Shown here one piece after another: positions 1 through 13,300 of a DNA stretch of 64,000 bases. Source of the stretch: Pleurodeles waltl (lineage: Eukaryota; Chordata; Amphibia; Caudata; Salamandridae); assembly GCF_031143425.1 (NCBI RefSeq), contig NW_027150013.1, positions 62,001 to 126,000 on the forward strand, read 5' to 3'. How positions within the stretch are numbered: position 1 is the first letter of the stretch; every line of letters starts with the position of its first letter. The translations under genes were made by a program, and so were the position numbers. The notes under the pieces were generated by a model, which saw nothing but the letters and a program-made list of their open reading frames with translations, was not told the origin of the DNA and ran no database searches.

Positions 1-51
1 TGAGGTTTGCAAAGGATTCTGGGTAACAGAACCTGGTCCGAGCCACACAAG
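1..51 (+). repeat. Partial monomer at left edge
   Basis: This is the last 51 bases of a unit, from 'tgaggtttgc' to the 'cacacaag' just before the first boundary. The array therefore continues to the left of the window. Confidence 0.97.
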
Positions 52-3000
52 TCACCCCATCTTGGATTTCCCTAGGTCTCTAGTTTTCAGAAATGCACAG
101 GTTTGGAAGGTTTCCCTAGGTGGCGGCTGAGCTACAGGCCAAAATCTACAGGTAGGCACTTAGCAAAAAACACCTCTGATTTCCTTCAAAAATTTGGCTG
201 TGTCCACGTTGCGCTTTGGGGCGTTTCCTGTCGCGGGCGCTAGGCCTACCCACACAAGTGAGGTATCATTTTTATCGGGAGACGTGGGGGGACGCTGGGT
301 GGAAGGATTTTTGTGGCTCCTCTCAGATTCCAGAACTTTCTGCCACAGAAATGTGAGGAACATGTGTTTTTTTAACTACATTTTGAGGTTTGCAAAGGAT
401 TCTGGGTAACAGAACCTGGTCCGAGCCACACAAGTCACCCCATCTTGGAATCCCCTAGGTCTCTAGTTTTCAGAAATGCACAGGATTGGTAGGTTTCCCT
501 AGGTGGCGGCTGAGCTACAGGCCAAAATCTACAGGTAGGCACTTTGCAAAAAACACCTCTGTTTTCCTTCAAATATTTGGCTGTGTCCACGTTGCGCTTT
601 GGGGCGTTTCCTGTTGCGGGCGCTAGGCCTACCCACACAAGTGAGGTATCATTTTTATCGGGAGACGTGGGGGAACGCTGGGTGGAGGGAAATTTGTGGC
701 TCCCCTCAGATTCCAGAACTTTCTGCCACAGAAATGTGAGGAACATGTGTTTTTTTAGCCAAATTTTGAGGTTTGCAAAGGATTCTGGGTAACAGAACCT
801 GGTCCGAGCCACACAAGTCACCCCATCTTGGATTCCCGTAGGTCTCTAGTTTTCAGAAATGCACAGTTTTGGTATGTTTCCCTAGGTGGCGGCTGAGCTA
901 CAGGCCAAAATCTACAGGTAGGCACTTTGCAAAAAACACCTCTGTTTTCCTTTAAAAATTTGGCTGTGTCCACGTTGCGCTTTGGGGCGTTTCCTGTTGC
1001 GGGGGCTAGGCCTACCCCACAAGTGAGGTATCATTTTTATCGGGAGACGTGGGGGAACGCTGGGTGGAAGGAAATTTGTGGCTCCCCTCAGATTCCAGAA
1101 CTTTCTGCCACAGAAATGTGAGGAACATGTGTTTTTTTAGCCAAATTTTGAGGTTGGCAAAGGATTCTGGGTAACAGAACCTGGTCCGAGCCACACAAGT
1201 CACCCCTTCTTGGATTCCACTAGGTCTCTAGTTTTCAGAAATGCACAGGTTTGGTAGGTTTCCTTAGGTGGCGGATGAGCTACAGGCCAAAATCTACAGG
1301 TAGGCACTTTGCAAAAAACACCTTTGTTTTCCTTCAAAAATTTGTCTGTATCCACGTTGCGCTTTGGGGCATTTCCTGTCACGGGCGCTAGGCCTACCCA
1401 CACAAGTGAGGTATCATTTTTATCGGGAGACGTGGGGGAACGCTGGGTGGAAGGAATTTTGTGGCTCCTCTCGGATTCCAGAACTTTCTGCCACAGAAAT
1501 GTGAGGAACATGTGTTTTGTTAGCCACATTTTGAGGTTTGCAAAGGATTCTGGGTAACAGAACCTGGTCCGAGCCACACAAGTCACCCCATCTTGGATTC
1601 CCCTAGGTCTCTAGTTTTCAGAAATGCACAGGTTTGGTAGGTTTCCCTAGGTGGCGGCTGAGCTACAGGCCAAAATCTACAGGTAGGCACTTTGCAAAAA
1701 ACACCTCTGTTTTCCTTCAAATATTTGGCTGTGTCCACGTTGCGCTTTGGGGCGTTTCCTGTTGCGGGCGCTAGGCCTACCCACACAAGTGAGGTATCAT
1801 TTTTATCGGGAGACGTGGGGGAACGCTGGGTGGAGGGAAATTTGTGGCTCCCCTCAGATTCCAGAACTTTCTGCCACAGAAATGTGAGGAACATGTGTTT
1901 TTTTAGCCAAATTTTGAGGTTTGCAAAGGATTCTGGGTAACAGAACCTGGTCCGAGCCACACAAGTCACCCCGTCTTGGATTCCCCTAGGTCTCTAGTTT
2001 TCAGAAATGCACAGGTTTGGTAGGTTTCCTTAGGTGGCGGCTGAGCTACAGGCCAAAATCTACAGGTAGGCACTTTGCAAAAAACACCTCTGTTTTCCTT
2101 CAAAAATTTGGCTGTGTCCACGTTGCGCTTTGGGGCATTTCCTGTCACGGGCGCTAGGCCTACCCACACAAGTGAGGTATAATTTTTATCGGGAGACGTG
2201 GGGGAACGCTGGGTAGAAGGAAATTCGTGGCTCCTCTTAGATTCCAGAACTTTCTGCCACAGAAATGTGAGGAACATGTGTTTTTTTAGCCAAATTTTGA
2301 GGTTTGCAAAGGATTCTGGGTAACAGAACCTGGTCCGAGCCACACAAGTCACCCCATCTTGGATTCCCCTAGGTCTCTAGTTTTCAGGAATGCACAGGTT
2401 TGGTAGGTTTCCCTAAGTGGCGGCTGAGCTACAGGCCAAAATCTACAGGTAGGCAGTTTGCAAAAAACACCTCTGTTTTCCTTCAAAAATTTGTCAGTGT
2501 CCACGTTGCGCTTTGGGGCGTTTCCTGTTGCGGGCGCTAGGCCTACCCACACAAGTGAGGTATCATTTTTATCGGGAGACGTGGGGGAACGCTGGGTGGA
2601 AGGAAATTTGTGGCTCCCCTCAGATTCCAGAACTTTCTGCCACAGAAATGTGAGGAACATGTGTTTTTTTAGCCAAATTTTGAGGTTTGCAAAGGATTCT
2701 GGGTAACAGAACCTGGTCCGAGCCACACAAGTCACCCCATCTTGGATTCCCCTAGGTCTCTAGTTTTCAGGAATGCACAGATTTGGTAGGTTTCCCTAGG
2801 TGGCGGCTGAGCTACAGGCCAAAATCTACAGGTAGGCACTTTGCAAAAAACACCTCTGTTTTCCTTCAAAAATTTGGCTGTGTCCACGTTGCGCTTTGGG
2901 GCGTTTCCTGTCGCTGGCGCTAGGCCTACCCACACAAGTGAAGTATCATTTTTATCGGGAGACGTGGGGGATGCTGGGTGGAAGGAATTTTGTGGCTCCT

Positions 3001-3496
3001 CTCAGATTCCAGAACTTTCTGCCACAGAAATGTGAGGAACATGTGTTTTTTTAGCCACATTTTGAGGTTTGCAAAGGATTCTGGGTAACAGAACCAGGTC
3101 CGAGCCACACAAGTCACCCCATCTTGGATTCCCCTAGGTCTCTAGTTTTCAGAAATGCACAGGTTTGGTAGGTTTCCATAGGTGGCGGCTGAGCTACAGG
3201 CCAAAATCTACAGGTAGGCACTTTGCAAAAAACACCTCTGTTTTCCTTCAAAAATTTGGCTGTGTCCACGTTGCGCTTTGGGGCGTTTCCTGTCGCGGGC
3301 GCTAGGCCTACCCACACAAGTGAGGTATCATTTTTATCGGGAGATGTGGGGGGACGCTGGGTGGAAGGAATTTTGTGGCTCCTCTCAGATTCCAGAACTT
3401 TCTGCCACAGAAATGTGAGGAACATGTGTTTTTTTAGCCACATTTTGAGGTTTGCAAAGGATTCTGGGTAACAGAACCTGGTCCGAGCCACACAAG
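52..3496 (+). repeat. HOR block A, copy 1 (9 monomers: a b c d b' e f g h)
   Basis: Monomers start at 52 (a), 435 (b), 818 (c), 1200 (d), 1583 (b', with 'caatatttgg'-type body but a normal start), 1966 (e), 2349 (f), 2732 (g) and 3114 (h). The c and g units are 382 bp. The c unit at 818 has a private C-to-G change at 1004 ('gcgggggctagg') that is useful for tracing descent. The next block begins again with an a unit and repeats the series, which defines a nine-unit higher-order repeat of 3,445 bp. Confidence 0.9.
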
Positions 3497-3879
3497 TCAC
3501 CCCATCTTGGATTTCCCTAGGTCTCTAGTTTTCAGAAATGCACAGGTTTGGAATGTTTCCCTAGGTGGCGGCTGAGCTACAGGCCAAAATCTACAGGTAG
3601 GCACTTAGCAAAAAACACCTCTGATTTCCTTCAAAAATTTGGCTGTGTCCACGTTGCGCTTTGGGGCGTTTCCTGTCGCGGGCGCTAGGCCTACCCACAC
3701 AAGTGAGGTATCATTTTTATCGGGAGACGTGGGGGGACGCTGGGTGGAAGGATTTTTGTGGCTCCTCTCAGATTCCAGAACTTTCTGCCACAGAAATGTG
3801 AGGAACATGTGTTTTTTTAGCTACATTTTGAGGTTTGCAAAGGATTCTGGGTAACAGAACCTGGTCCGAGCCACACAAG

Positions 3880-4261
3880 TCACCCCATCTTGGAATCCCC
3901 TAGGTCTCTAGTTTTCAGAAATGCACAGGATTGGTAGGTTTCCCTAGGTGGCGGCTGAGCTACAGGCCAAAATCTACAGGTAGGCACTTTGCAAAAAACA
4001 CCTCTGTTTTCCTTCAAAAATTTGGCTGTGTCCACGTTGCGCTTTGGGGCGTTTCCTGTTGCGGGGGCTAGGCCTACCCCACAAGTGAGGTATCATTTTT
4101 ATCGGGAGACGTGGGGGAACGCTGGGTGGAAGGAAATTTGTGGCTCCCCTCAGATTCCAGAACTTTCTGCCACAGAAATGTGAGGAACATGTGTTTTTTT
4201 AGCCAAATTTTGAGGTTGGCAAAGGATTCTGGGTAACAGAACCTGGTCCGAGCCACACAAG
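3880..4261 (+). repeat. Hybrid monomer b/c
   Basis: The left part has the b markers 'cttggaatcccc' and 'acaggattgg'. The right part has the c markers, including the otherwise private G at 4066 ('gcgggggctagg') shared with 1004 and the 1 bp-shortened 'cctaccccacaag'. The switch lies between about 3932 and 4016. It accounts for the 383 bp shorter second copy of block A. Confidence 0.88.
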
Positions 4262-6175
4262 TCACCCCTTCTTGGATTCCACTAGGTCTCTAGTTTTCAG
4301 AAATGCACAGGTTTGGTAGGTTTCCTTAGGTGGCGGATGAGCTACAGGCCAAAATCTACAGGTAGGCACTTTGCAAAAAACACCTTTGTTTTCCTTCAAA
4401 AATTTGTCTGTATCCACGTTGCGCTTTGGGGCATTTCCTGTCACGGGCGCTAGGCCTACCCACACAAGTGAGGTATCATTTTTATCGGGAGACGTGGGGG
4501 AACGCTGGGTGGAGGGAATTTTGTGGCTCCTCTCGGATTCCAGAACTTTCTGCCACAGAAATGTGAGGAACATGTGTTTTGTTAGCCACATTTTGAGGTT
4601 TGCAAAGGATTCTGGGTAACAGAACCTGGTCCGAGCCACACAAGTCACCCCATCTTGGATTCCCCTAGGTCTCTAGTTTTCAGAAATGCACAGGTTTGGT
4701 AGGTTTCCCTAGGTGGCGGCTGAGCTACAGGCCAAAATCTACAGGTAGGCACTTTGCAAAAAACACCTCTGTTTTCCTTCAAATATTTGGCTGTGTCCAC
4801 GTTGCGCTTTGGGGCGTTTCCTGTTGCGGGCGCTAGGCCTACCCACACAAGTGAGGTATCATTTTTATCAGGAGACGTGGGGGAACGCTGGGTGGAGGGA
4901 AATTTGTGGCTCCCCTCAGATTCCAGAACTTTCTGCCACAGAAATGTGAGGAACATGTGTTTTTTTAGCCAAATTTTGAGGTTTGCAAAGGATTCTGGGT
5001 AACAGAACCTGGTCCGAGCCACACAAGTCACCCCGTCTTGGATTCCCCTAGGTCTCTAGTTTTCAGAAATGCACAGGTTTGGTAGGTTTCCTTAGGTGGC
5101 GGCTGAGCTACAGGCCAAAATCTACAGGTAGGCACTTTGCAAAAAACACCTCTGTTTTCCTTAAAAAATTTGGCTGTGTCCACGTTGCGCTTTGGGGCAT
5201 TTCCTGTCACGGGCGCTAGGCCTACCCACACAAGTGAGGTATAATTTTTATCGGGAGACGTGGGGGAACGCTGGGTAGAAGGAAATTCGTGGCTCCTCTT
5301 AGATTCCAGAACTTTCTGCCACAGAAATGTGAGGAACATGTGTTTTTTTAGCCAAATTTTGAGGTTTGCAAAGGATTCTGGGTAACAGAACCTGGTCCGA
5401 GCCACACAAGTCACCCCATCTTGGATTCCCCTAGGTCTCTAGTTTTCAGGAATGCACAGGTTTGGTAGGTTTCCCTAAGTGGCGGCTGAGCTACAGGCCA
5501 AAATCTACAGGTAGGCAGTTTGCAAAAAACACCTCTGTTTTCCTTCAAAAATTTGTCAGTGTCCACGTTGCGCTTTGGGGCGTTTCCTGTTGCGGGCGCT
5601 AGGCCTACCCACACAAGTGAGGTATCATTTTTATCGGGAGACGTGGGGGAACGCTGGGTGGAAGGAAATTTGTGGCTCCCCTCAGATTCCAGAACTTTCT
5701 GCCACAGAAATGTGAGGAACATGTGTTTTTTTAGCCAAATTTTGAGGTTTGCAAAGGATTCTGGGTAACAGAACCTGGTCCGAGCCACACAAGTCACCCC
5801 ATCTTGGATTCCCCTAGGTCTCTAGTTTTCAGGAATGCACAGATTTGGTAGGTTTCCCTAGGTGGCGGCTGAGCTACAGGCCAAAATCTACAGGTAGGCA
5901 CTTTGCAAAAAACACCTCTGTTTTCCTTCAAAAATTTGGCTGTGTCCACGTTGCGCTTTGGGGCGTTTCCTGTCGCGGGCGCTAGGCCTACCCACACAAG
6001 TGAAGTATCATTTTTATCGGGAGACGTGGGGGATGCTGGGTGGAAGGAATTTTGTGGCTCCTCTCAGATTCCAGAACTTTCTGCCACAGAAATGTGAGGA
6101 ACATGTGTTTTTTTAGCCACATTTTGAGGTTTGCAAAGGATTCTGGGTAACAGAACCTGGTCCGAGCCACACAAG

Positions 6176-6557
6176 TCACCCCATCTTGGATTCCCCTAGG
6201 TCTCTAGTTTTCAGAAATGCACAGGTTTGGTAGGTTTCCATAGGTGGCGGCTGAGCTACAGGCCAAAATCTACAGGTAGGCACTTTGCAAAAAACACCTC
6301 TGTTTTCCTTCAAAAATTTGGCTGTGTCCACGTTGCGCTTTGGGGCGTTTCCTGTTGCGGGCGCTAGGCCTACCCCACAAGTGAGGTATCATTTTTATCG
6401 AGAGACGTGGGGGAACGCTGGGTGGAAGGAAATTTGTGGCTCCCCTCAGATTCCAGAACTTTCTGCCACAGAAATGTGAGGAACATGTGTTTTTTTAGCC
6501 AAATTTTGAGGTTGGCAAAGGATTCTGGGTAACAGAACCTGGTCCGAGCCACACAAG
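6176..6557 (+). repeat. Hybrid monomer h/c
   Basis: It begins with the h marker 'ttccataggtgg' and ends with the c markers 'tgttgcggg', 'cctaccccacaag' and 'aggttggcaaagg'. The switch lies between about 6241 and 6355. It skips the a and b monomers that would normally follow h, and leads straight into a d unit. Confidence 0.8.
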
Positions 6558-6940
6558 TCACCCCGTCTTGGATTCCACTAAATCTCTAGTTTTCAGAAAT
6601 GCACAGGTTTGGTAGGTTTCCTTAGGTGGCGGATGAGCTACAGGCCAAAATCTACAGGTAGGCACTTTGCAAAAAACACCTCTGTTTTCCTTCAAAAATG
6701 TGTCTGTATCCACGTTGCGCTTTGGGGCATTTCCTGTCACGGGCGCTAGGCCTACCCACACAAGTGAGGTATCATTTTTATCGGGAGACGTGGGGGAACG
6801 CTGGGTGGAAGGAAATTCGTGGCTCCTCTTAGATTCCAGAACTTTCTGCCACAGAAATGTGAGGAACATGTGTTTTTTTAGCCAAATTTTGAGGTTTGCA
6901 AAGGATTCTGGGTAACAGAACCTGGTCCGAGCCACACAAG
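6558..6940 (+). repeat. Type d monomer joining blocks A and B
   Basis: It carries the d markers 'gcggatgagc' and 'gtctgtatccacg' (preceded by 'aaaaatgt'). Its right half ('aaattcgtggc', 'ctcttagattcc') is e-like. The start shows the variant 'cactaaatctc' in place of 'cactaggtctc'. The 3.4 kb duplication described next begins inside this unit. Confidence 0.85.
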
Positions 6941-9900
6941 TCACCCCATCTTGGATTCCCCTAGGTCTCTAGTTTTCAGGAATGCACAGGTTTGGTAGGT
7001 TTCCCTAGGTGGCGGCTGAGCTACAGGCCAAAATCTACAGGTAGGCACTTTGCAAAAAAAACCTCTGTTTTCCTTCAAAAATTTGGCTGTGTCCACGTTG
7101 CGCTTTGGGGCATTTCCTGTCACGGGCGCTAGGCCTACCCACCCAAGTGAGGTGTAATTTTGATCGGGAGACGTGGGGGAACGCTGGGTGGAAGGAATTT
7201 TGTGGCTCCTCTCAGATTCCAGAACTTTCTGCCACATAAATGAGAGGAACATGTGTTTTTTTAGCCACATTTTGAGGTTTGCAAAGGATTCTGGGTAACA
7301 GAACCTGGTCCGAGCCACACAAGTCACCCCATCTTGGATTCCCCTAGGTCTCTAGTTTTCAGAAATGCACAGGTTTGGTAGGTTTCCCTAGGTGGCGGCT
7401 GAGCTACAGGCCAAAATCTACAGGTAGGCACTTTGCAAAAAAAACCTCTGTTTTCCTTCAAAAATTTGGCTGTGTCCACGTTGCGCTTTGGGGCGTTTCC
7501 TGTTGCGGGCGCTAGGCCTACCCACACAAGTGAGGTATCATTTTTATCGGGAGACGTGGGGGAACGCTGGGTGGAAGGAAATTTGTGGCTCAACTCAGAT
7601 TCCAGAACTTTCTGTTACAGAAATGTGAGGAACATGTGTTTTTTTAGCCAAATTTTGAGGTTTGCAAAGGATTCTGGGTAACAGAACCTGGTCCGAGCCA
7701 CACAAGTCACCCCGTCTTGGATTCCCCTAGGTCTCTAGTTTTCAGAAATGCACAGGTTTGGTAGGTTTCCTTAGGTGGCGGCTGAGCTACAGGCCAAAAT
7801 CTACAGGTAGGCACTTTGCAAAAAACACCTCTGTTTTCCTTCAAAAATTTGGCTGTGTCCACGTTGCGCTTTGGGGCATTTCCTGTCACGGGCGCTAGGC
7901 CTACCCACACAAGTGAGGTATCATTTTTATCGGGAGACGTGGGGGAACGCTGGGTAGAAGGAAATTCGTGGCTCCTCTTAGATTCCAGAACTTTCTGCCA
8001 CAGAAATGTGAGGAACATGTGTTTTTTTAGCCACATTTTGAGGTTTGCAAAGGATTCTGGGTAACAGAACCTGGTCCGAGCCACACAAGTCACCCCATCT
8101 TGGATTCCCCTAGGTCTCTAGTTTTCAGAAATGCACAGGTTTGGTGGGTTTCCATAGGTGGCGGCTGAGCTACAGGCCAAAATCTACAGGTAGGCACTTT
8201 GCAAAAAACACCTCTGTTTTCCTTAAAAAATTTGGCTGTGTCCACGTTGCGCTTTGGGGCGTTTCCTGTTGCGGGCGCTAGGCCTACCCACACAAGTGAG
8301 GTATCATTTTTATCGGGAGACGTGGGGGAACGCTGGGTGGAAGGAAATTTGTGGCTCCCCTCAGATTCCAGAACTTTCTGCCACAGAAATGTGAGGAACA
8401 TGTGTTTTTTTAGCCAAATTTTGAGGTTTGCAAAGGATTCTGGGTAACAGAACCTGGTCCGAGCCACACAAGTCACCCCGTCTTGGATTCCCCTAGGTCT
8501 CTAGCTTTCAGAAATGCACAGGTTTGGTAGGTTTCCTTAGGTGGCGGCTGAGCTACAGGCCAAAATCTACAGGTAGGCACTTTGCAAAAAACACCTCTGT
8601 TTTCCTTCAAAAATTTGGCTGTGTCCACGTTGCGCTTTGGGGCATTTCCTGTCACGGGCGCTAGGCCTACCCACACAAGTGAGATATAATTATTATCGGG
8701 AGACGTGGGGGAACGCTGGGTAGAAGGAAATTCGTGGCTCCTCTTAGATTCCAGAACTTTCTGCCACAGAAATGTGAGGAACATGTGTTTTTTTAGCCAA
8801 ATTTTGAGGTTTGCAAAGGATTCTGGGTAACAGAACCTGGTCCGAGCCACACAAGTCACCCCATCTTGGATTCCCCTAGGTCTCTAGTTTTCAGGAATGC
8901 ACAGGTTTGGTAGGTTTCCCTAAGTGGCGGCTGAGCTACAGGCCAAAATCTACAGGTAGGCAGTTTGCAAAAAACACCTCTGTTTTCCTTCAAAAATTTG
9001 TCTGTGTCCACGTTGTGCTTTGGGGCGTTTCCTGTTGCGGGCGCTAGGCCTACCCACACAAGTGAGGTATCATTTTTATCGGGAGACGTGGGGGAACGCT
9101 GGGTGGAAGGAAATTTGTGGCTCCCCTCAGATTCCAGAACTTTCTGCCACAGAAATGTGAGGAACATGTGTTTTTTTAGCCAAATTTTGAGGTTTGCAAA
9201 GGATTCTGGGTAACAGAACCTGGTCCGAGCCACACAAGTCACCCCATCTTGGATTCCCCTAGGTCTCTAGCTTTCAGAAATGCACAGGTTTGGTAGGTTT
9301 CCTTAGGTGGCGGCTGAGCTACAGGCCAAAATCTACAGGTAGGCACTTTGCAAAAAACACCTCTGTTTTCCTTCAAAAATTTGGCTGTGTCCACGTTGCG
9401 CTTTGGGGCATTTCCTGTCACGGGCGCTAGGCCTACCCACACAAGTGAGATATAATTATTATCGGGAGACGTGGGGGAACGCTGGGTAGAAGGAAATTCG
9501 TGGCTCCTCTTAGATTCCAGAACTTTCTGCCACAGAAATGTGAGGAACATGTGTTTTTTTAGCCAAATTTTGAGGTTTGCAAAGGATTCTGGGTAACAGA
9601 ACCTGGTCCGAGCCACACAAGTCACCCCATCTTGGATTCCCCTAGGTCTCTAGTTTTCAGGAATGCACAGGTTTGGTAGGTTTCCCTAAGTGGCGGCTGA
9701 GCTACAGGCCAAAATCTACAGGTAGGCAGTTTGCAAAAAACACCTCTGTTTTCCTTCAAAAATTTGTCTGTGTCCACGTTGCGCTTTGGGGCGTTTCCTG
9801 TTGCGGGCGCTAGGCCTACCCACACAAGTGAGGTATCATTTTTATCGGGAGACGTGGGGGAACGCTGGGTGGAAGGAAATTTGTGGCTCCCCTCAGATTC

Positions 9901-10387
9901 CAGAACTTTCTGCCACAGAAATGTGAGGAACATGTGTTTTTTTAGCCAAATTTTGAGGTTTGCAAAGGATTCTGGGTAACAGAACCTGGTCCGAGCCACA
10001 CAAGTCACCCCATCTTGGATTCCCCTAGGTCTCTAGTTTTCAGGAATGCACAGGTTTGGTAGGTTTCCCTAGGTGGCGGCTGAGCTACAGGCCAAAATCT
10101 ACAGGTAGGCACTTTGCAAAAAACACCTCTGTTTTCCTTCAAAGATTTGGCTGTGTCCACGTTGCGCTTTGGGGCGTTTCCTGTCGCGGGCGCTAGGCCT
10201 ACCCACACAAGTGAGGTATCATTTTTATCGGGAGACGTGGGGGAACGCTGGGTGGAAGGAAATTCGTGGCTCCTCTTAGATTCCAGAACTTTCTGCCACA
10301 GAAATGTGAGGAACATGTGTTTTTTTAGCCAAATTTTGAGGTTTGCAAAGGATTCTGGGTAACAGAACCTGGTCCGAGCCACACAAG
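6941..10387 (+). repeat. HOR block B, copy 1 (9 monomers: i j e k e f e f g/e)
   Basis: Monomers, all 383 bp, start at 6941 (i), 7324 (j), 7707 (e), 8090 (k), 8473 (e), 8856 (f), 9239 (e), 9622 (f) and 10005 (g/e hybrid). Within it, the e-f pair at 8473-9238 is itself repeated at 9239-10004 (766 bp offset); both e units share the rare words 'gtgagatataattatt' and 'tctctagctttc'. The block is followed by an almost identical second copy. Confidence 0.93.
10005..10387 (+). repeat. Hybrid monomer g/e at the 3.4 kb duplication junction
   Basis: Up to 10186 ('tgtcgcggg', and 'caaagatttgg' upstream) it matches the g unit at 13452. From 10215 onward it matches the unit at 6558 ('gtgaggtatc', then 'aaattcgtggc'). 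The exchange lies within 10187-10214, equivalent to 6740-6767. The register is kept exactly at 383 bp. Confidence 0.9.
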
Positions 10388-13300
10388 TCACCCCATCTTG
10401 GATTCCCCTAGGTCTCTAGTTTTCAGGAATGCACAGGTTTGGTAGGTTTCCCTAGGTGGCGGCTGAGCTACAGGCCAAAATCTACAGGTAGGCACTTTGC
10501 AAAAAAAACCTCTGTTTTCCTTCAAAAATTTGGCTGTGTCCACGTTGCGCTTTGGGGCATTTCCTGTCACGGGCGCTAGGCCTACCCACCCAAGTGAGGT
10601 GTAATTTTGATCGGGAGACGTGGGGGAACGCTGGGTGGAAGGAATTTTGTGGCTCCTCTCAGATTCCAGAACTTTCTGCCACATAAATGAGAGGAACATG
10701 TGTTTTTTTAGCCACATTTTGAGGTTTGCAAAGGATTCTGGGTAACAGAACCTGGTCCGAGCCACACAAGTCACCCCATCTTGGATTCCCCTAGGTCTCT
10801 AGTTTTCAGAAATGCACAGGTTTGGTAGGTTTCCCTAGGTGGCGGCTGAGCTACAGGCCAAAATCTACAGGTAGGCACTTTGCAAAAAACACCTCTGTTT
10901 TCCTTCAAAAATTTGGCTGTGTCCACGTTGCGCTTTGGGGCGTTTCCTGTTGCGGGCGCTAGGCCTACCCACACAAGTGAGGTATCATTTTTATCGGGAG
11001 ACGTGGGGGAACGCTGGGTGGAAGGAAATTTGTGGCTCAACTCAGATTCCAGAACTTTCTGTTACAGAAATGTGAGGAACATGTGTTTTTTTAGCCAAAT
11101 TTTGAGGTTTGCAAAGGATTCTGGGTAACAGAACCTGGTCCGAGCCACACAAGTCACCCCGTCTTGGATTCCCCTAGGTCTCTAGTTTTCAGAAATGCAC
11201 AGGTTTGGTAGGTTTCCTTAGGTGGCGGCTGAGCTACAGGCCAAAATCTACAGGTAGGCACTTTGCAAAAAACACCTCTGTTTTCCTTCAAAAATTTGGC
11301 TGTGTCCACGTTGCGCTTTGGGGCATTTCCTGTCACGGGCGCTAGGCCTACCCACACAAGTGAGGTATCATTTTTATCGGGAGACGTGGGGGAACGCTGG
11401 GTAGAAGGAAATTCGTGGCTCCTCTTAGATTCCAGAACTTTCTGCCACAGAAATGTGAGGAACATGTGTTTTTTTAGCCACATTTTGAGGTTTGCAAAGG
11501 ATTCTGGGTAACAGAACCTGGTCCGAGCCACACAAGTCACCCCATCTTGGATTCCCCTAGGTCTCTAGTTTTCAGAAATGCACAGGTTTGGTGGGTTTCC
11601 ATAGGTGGCGGCTGAGCTACAGGCCAAAATCTACAGGTAGGCACTTTGCAAAAAACACCTCTGTTTTCCTTAAAAAATTTGGCTGTGTCCACGTTGCGCT
11701 TTGGGGCGTTTCCTGTTGCGGGCGCTAGGCCTACCCACACAAGTGAGGTATCATTTTTATCGGGAGACGTGGGGGAACGCTGGGTGGAAGGAAATTTGTG
11801 GCTCCCCTCAGATTCCAGAACTTTCTGCCACAGAAATGTGAGGAACATGTGTTTTTTTAGCCAAATTTTGAGGTTTGCAAAGGATTCTGGGTAACAGAAC
11901 CTGGTCCGAGCCACACAAGTCACCCCGTCTTGGATTCCCCTAGGTCTCTAGCTTTCAGAAATGCACAGGTTTGGTAGGTTTCCTTAGGTGGCGGCTGAGC
12001 TACAGGCCAAAATCTACAGGTAGGCACTTTGCAAAAAACACCTCTGTTTTCCTTCAAAAATTTGGCTGTGTCCACGTTGCGCTTTGGGGCATTTCCTGTC
12101 ACGGGCGCTAGGCCTACCCACACAAGTGAGATATAATTATTATCAGGAGACGTGGGGGAACGCTGGGTAGAAGGAAATTCGTGGCTCCTCTTAGATTCCA
12201 GAACTTTCTGCCACAGAAATGTGAGGAACATGTGTTTTTTTAGCCAAATTTTGAGGTTTGCAAAGGATTCTGGGTAACAGAACCTGGTCCGAGCCACACA
12301 AGTCACCCCATCTTGGATTCCCCTAGGTCTCTAGTTTTCAGGAATGCACAGGTTTGGTAGGTTTCCCTAAGTGGCGGCTGAGCTACAGGCCAAAATCTAC
12401 AGGTAGGCAGTTTGCAAAAAACACCTCTGTTTTCCTTCAAAAATTTGTCTGTGTCCACGTTGTGCTTTGGGGCGTTTCCTGTTGCGGGCGCTAGGCCTAC
12501 CCACACAAGTGAGGTATCATTTTTATCGGGAGACGTGGGGGAACGCTGGGTGGAAGGAAATTTGTGGCTCCCCTCAGATTCCAGAACTTTCTGCCACAGA
12601 AATGTGAGGAACATGTGTTTTTTTAGCCAAATTTTGAGGTTTGCAAAGGATTCTGGGTAACAGAACCTGGTCCGAGCCACACAAGTCACCCCATCTTGGA
12701 TTCCCCTAGGTCTCTAGCTTTCAGAAATGCACAGGTTTGGTAGGTTTCCTTAGGTGGCGGCTGAGCTACAGGCCAAAATCTACAGGTAGGCACTTTGCAA
12801 AAAACACCTCTGTTTTCCTTCAAAAATTTGGCTGTGTCCACGTTGCGCTTTGGGGCATTTCCTGTCACGGGCGCTAGGCCTACCCACACAAGTGAGATAT
12901 AATTATTATCGGGAGACGTGGGGGAACGCTGGGTAGAAGGAAATTCGTGGCTCCTCTTAGATTCCAGAACTTTCTGCCACAGAAATGTGAGGAACATGTG
13001 TTTTTTTAGCCAAATTTTGAGGTTTGCAAAGGATTCTGGGTAACAGAACCTGGTCCGAGCCACACAAGTCACCCCATCTTGGATTCCCCTAGGTCTCTAG
13101 TTTTCAGGAATGCACAGGTTTGGTAGGTTTCCCTAAGTGGCGGCTGAGCTACAGGCCAAAATCTACAGGTAGGCAGTTTGCAAAAAACACCTCTGTTTTC
13201 CTTCAAAAATTTGTCTGTGTCCACGTTGCGCTTTGGGGCGTTTCCTGTTGCGGGCGCTAGGCCTACCCACACAAGTGAGGTATCATTTTTATCGGGAGAC

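Larger units (their letters stand above)
3497..6557 (+). repeat. HOR block A, copy 2 (8 monomers, two of them hybrids)
   Basis: Monomers start at 3497 (a), 3880 (b/c hybrid), 4262 (d), 4645 (b'), 5028 (e), 5411 (f), 5794 (g) and 6176 (h/c hybrid). From 4262 to 6175 it parallels 1200-3113 at a constant offset of 3,062 bp (8 monomers) with only a handful of substitutions; one example is 'ttcaaaaatt' near 2100 against 'ttaaaaaatt' near 5162. Compared with copy 1 it has lost one monomer by fusion of b and c. Confidence 0.9.
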
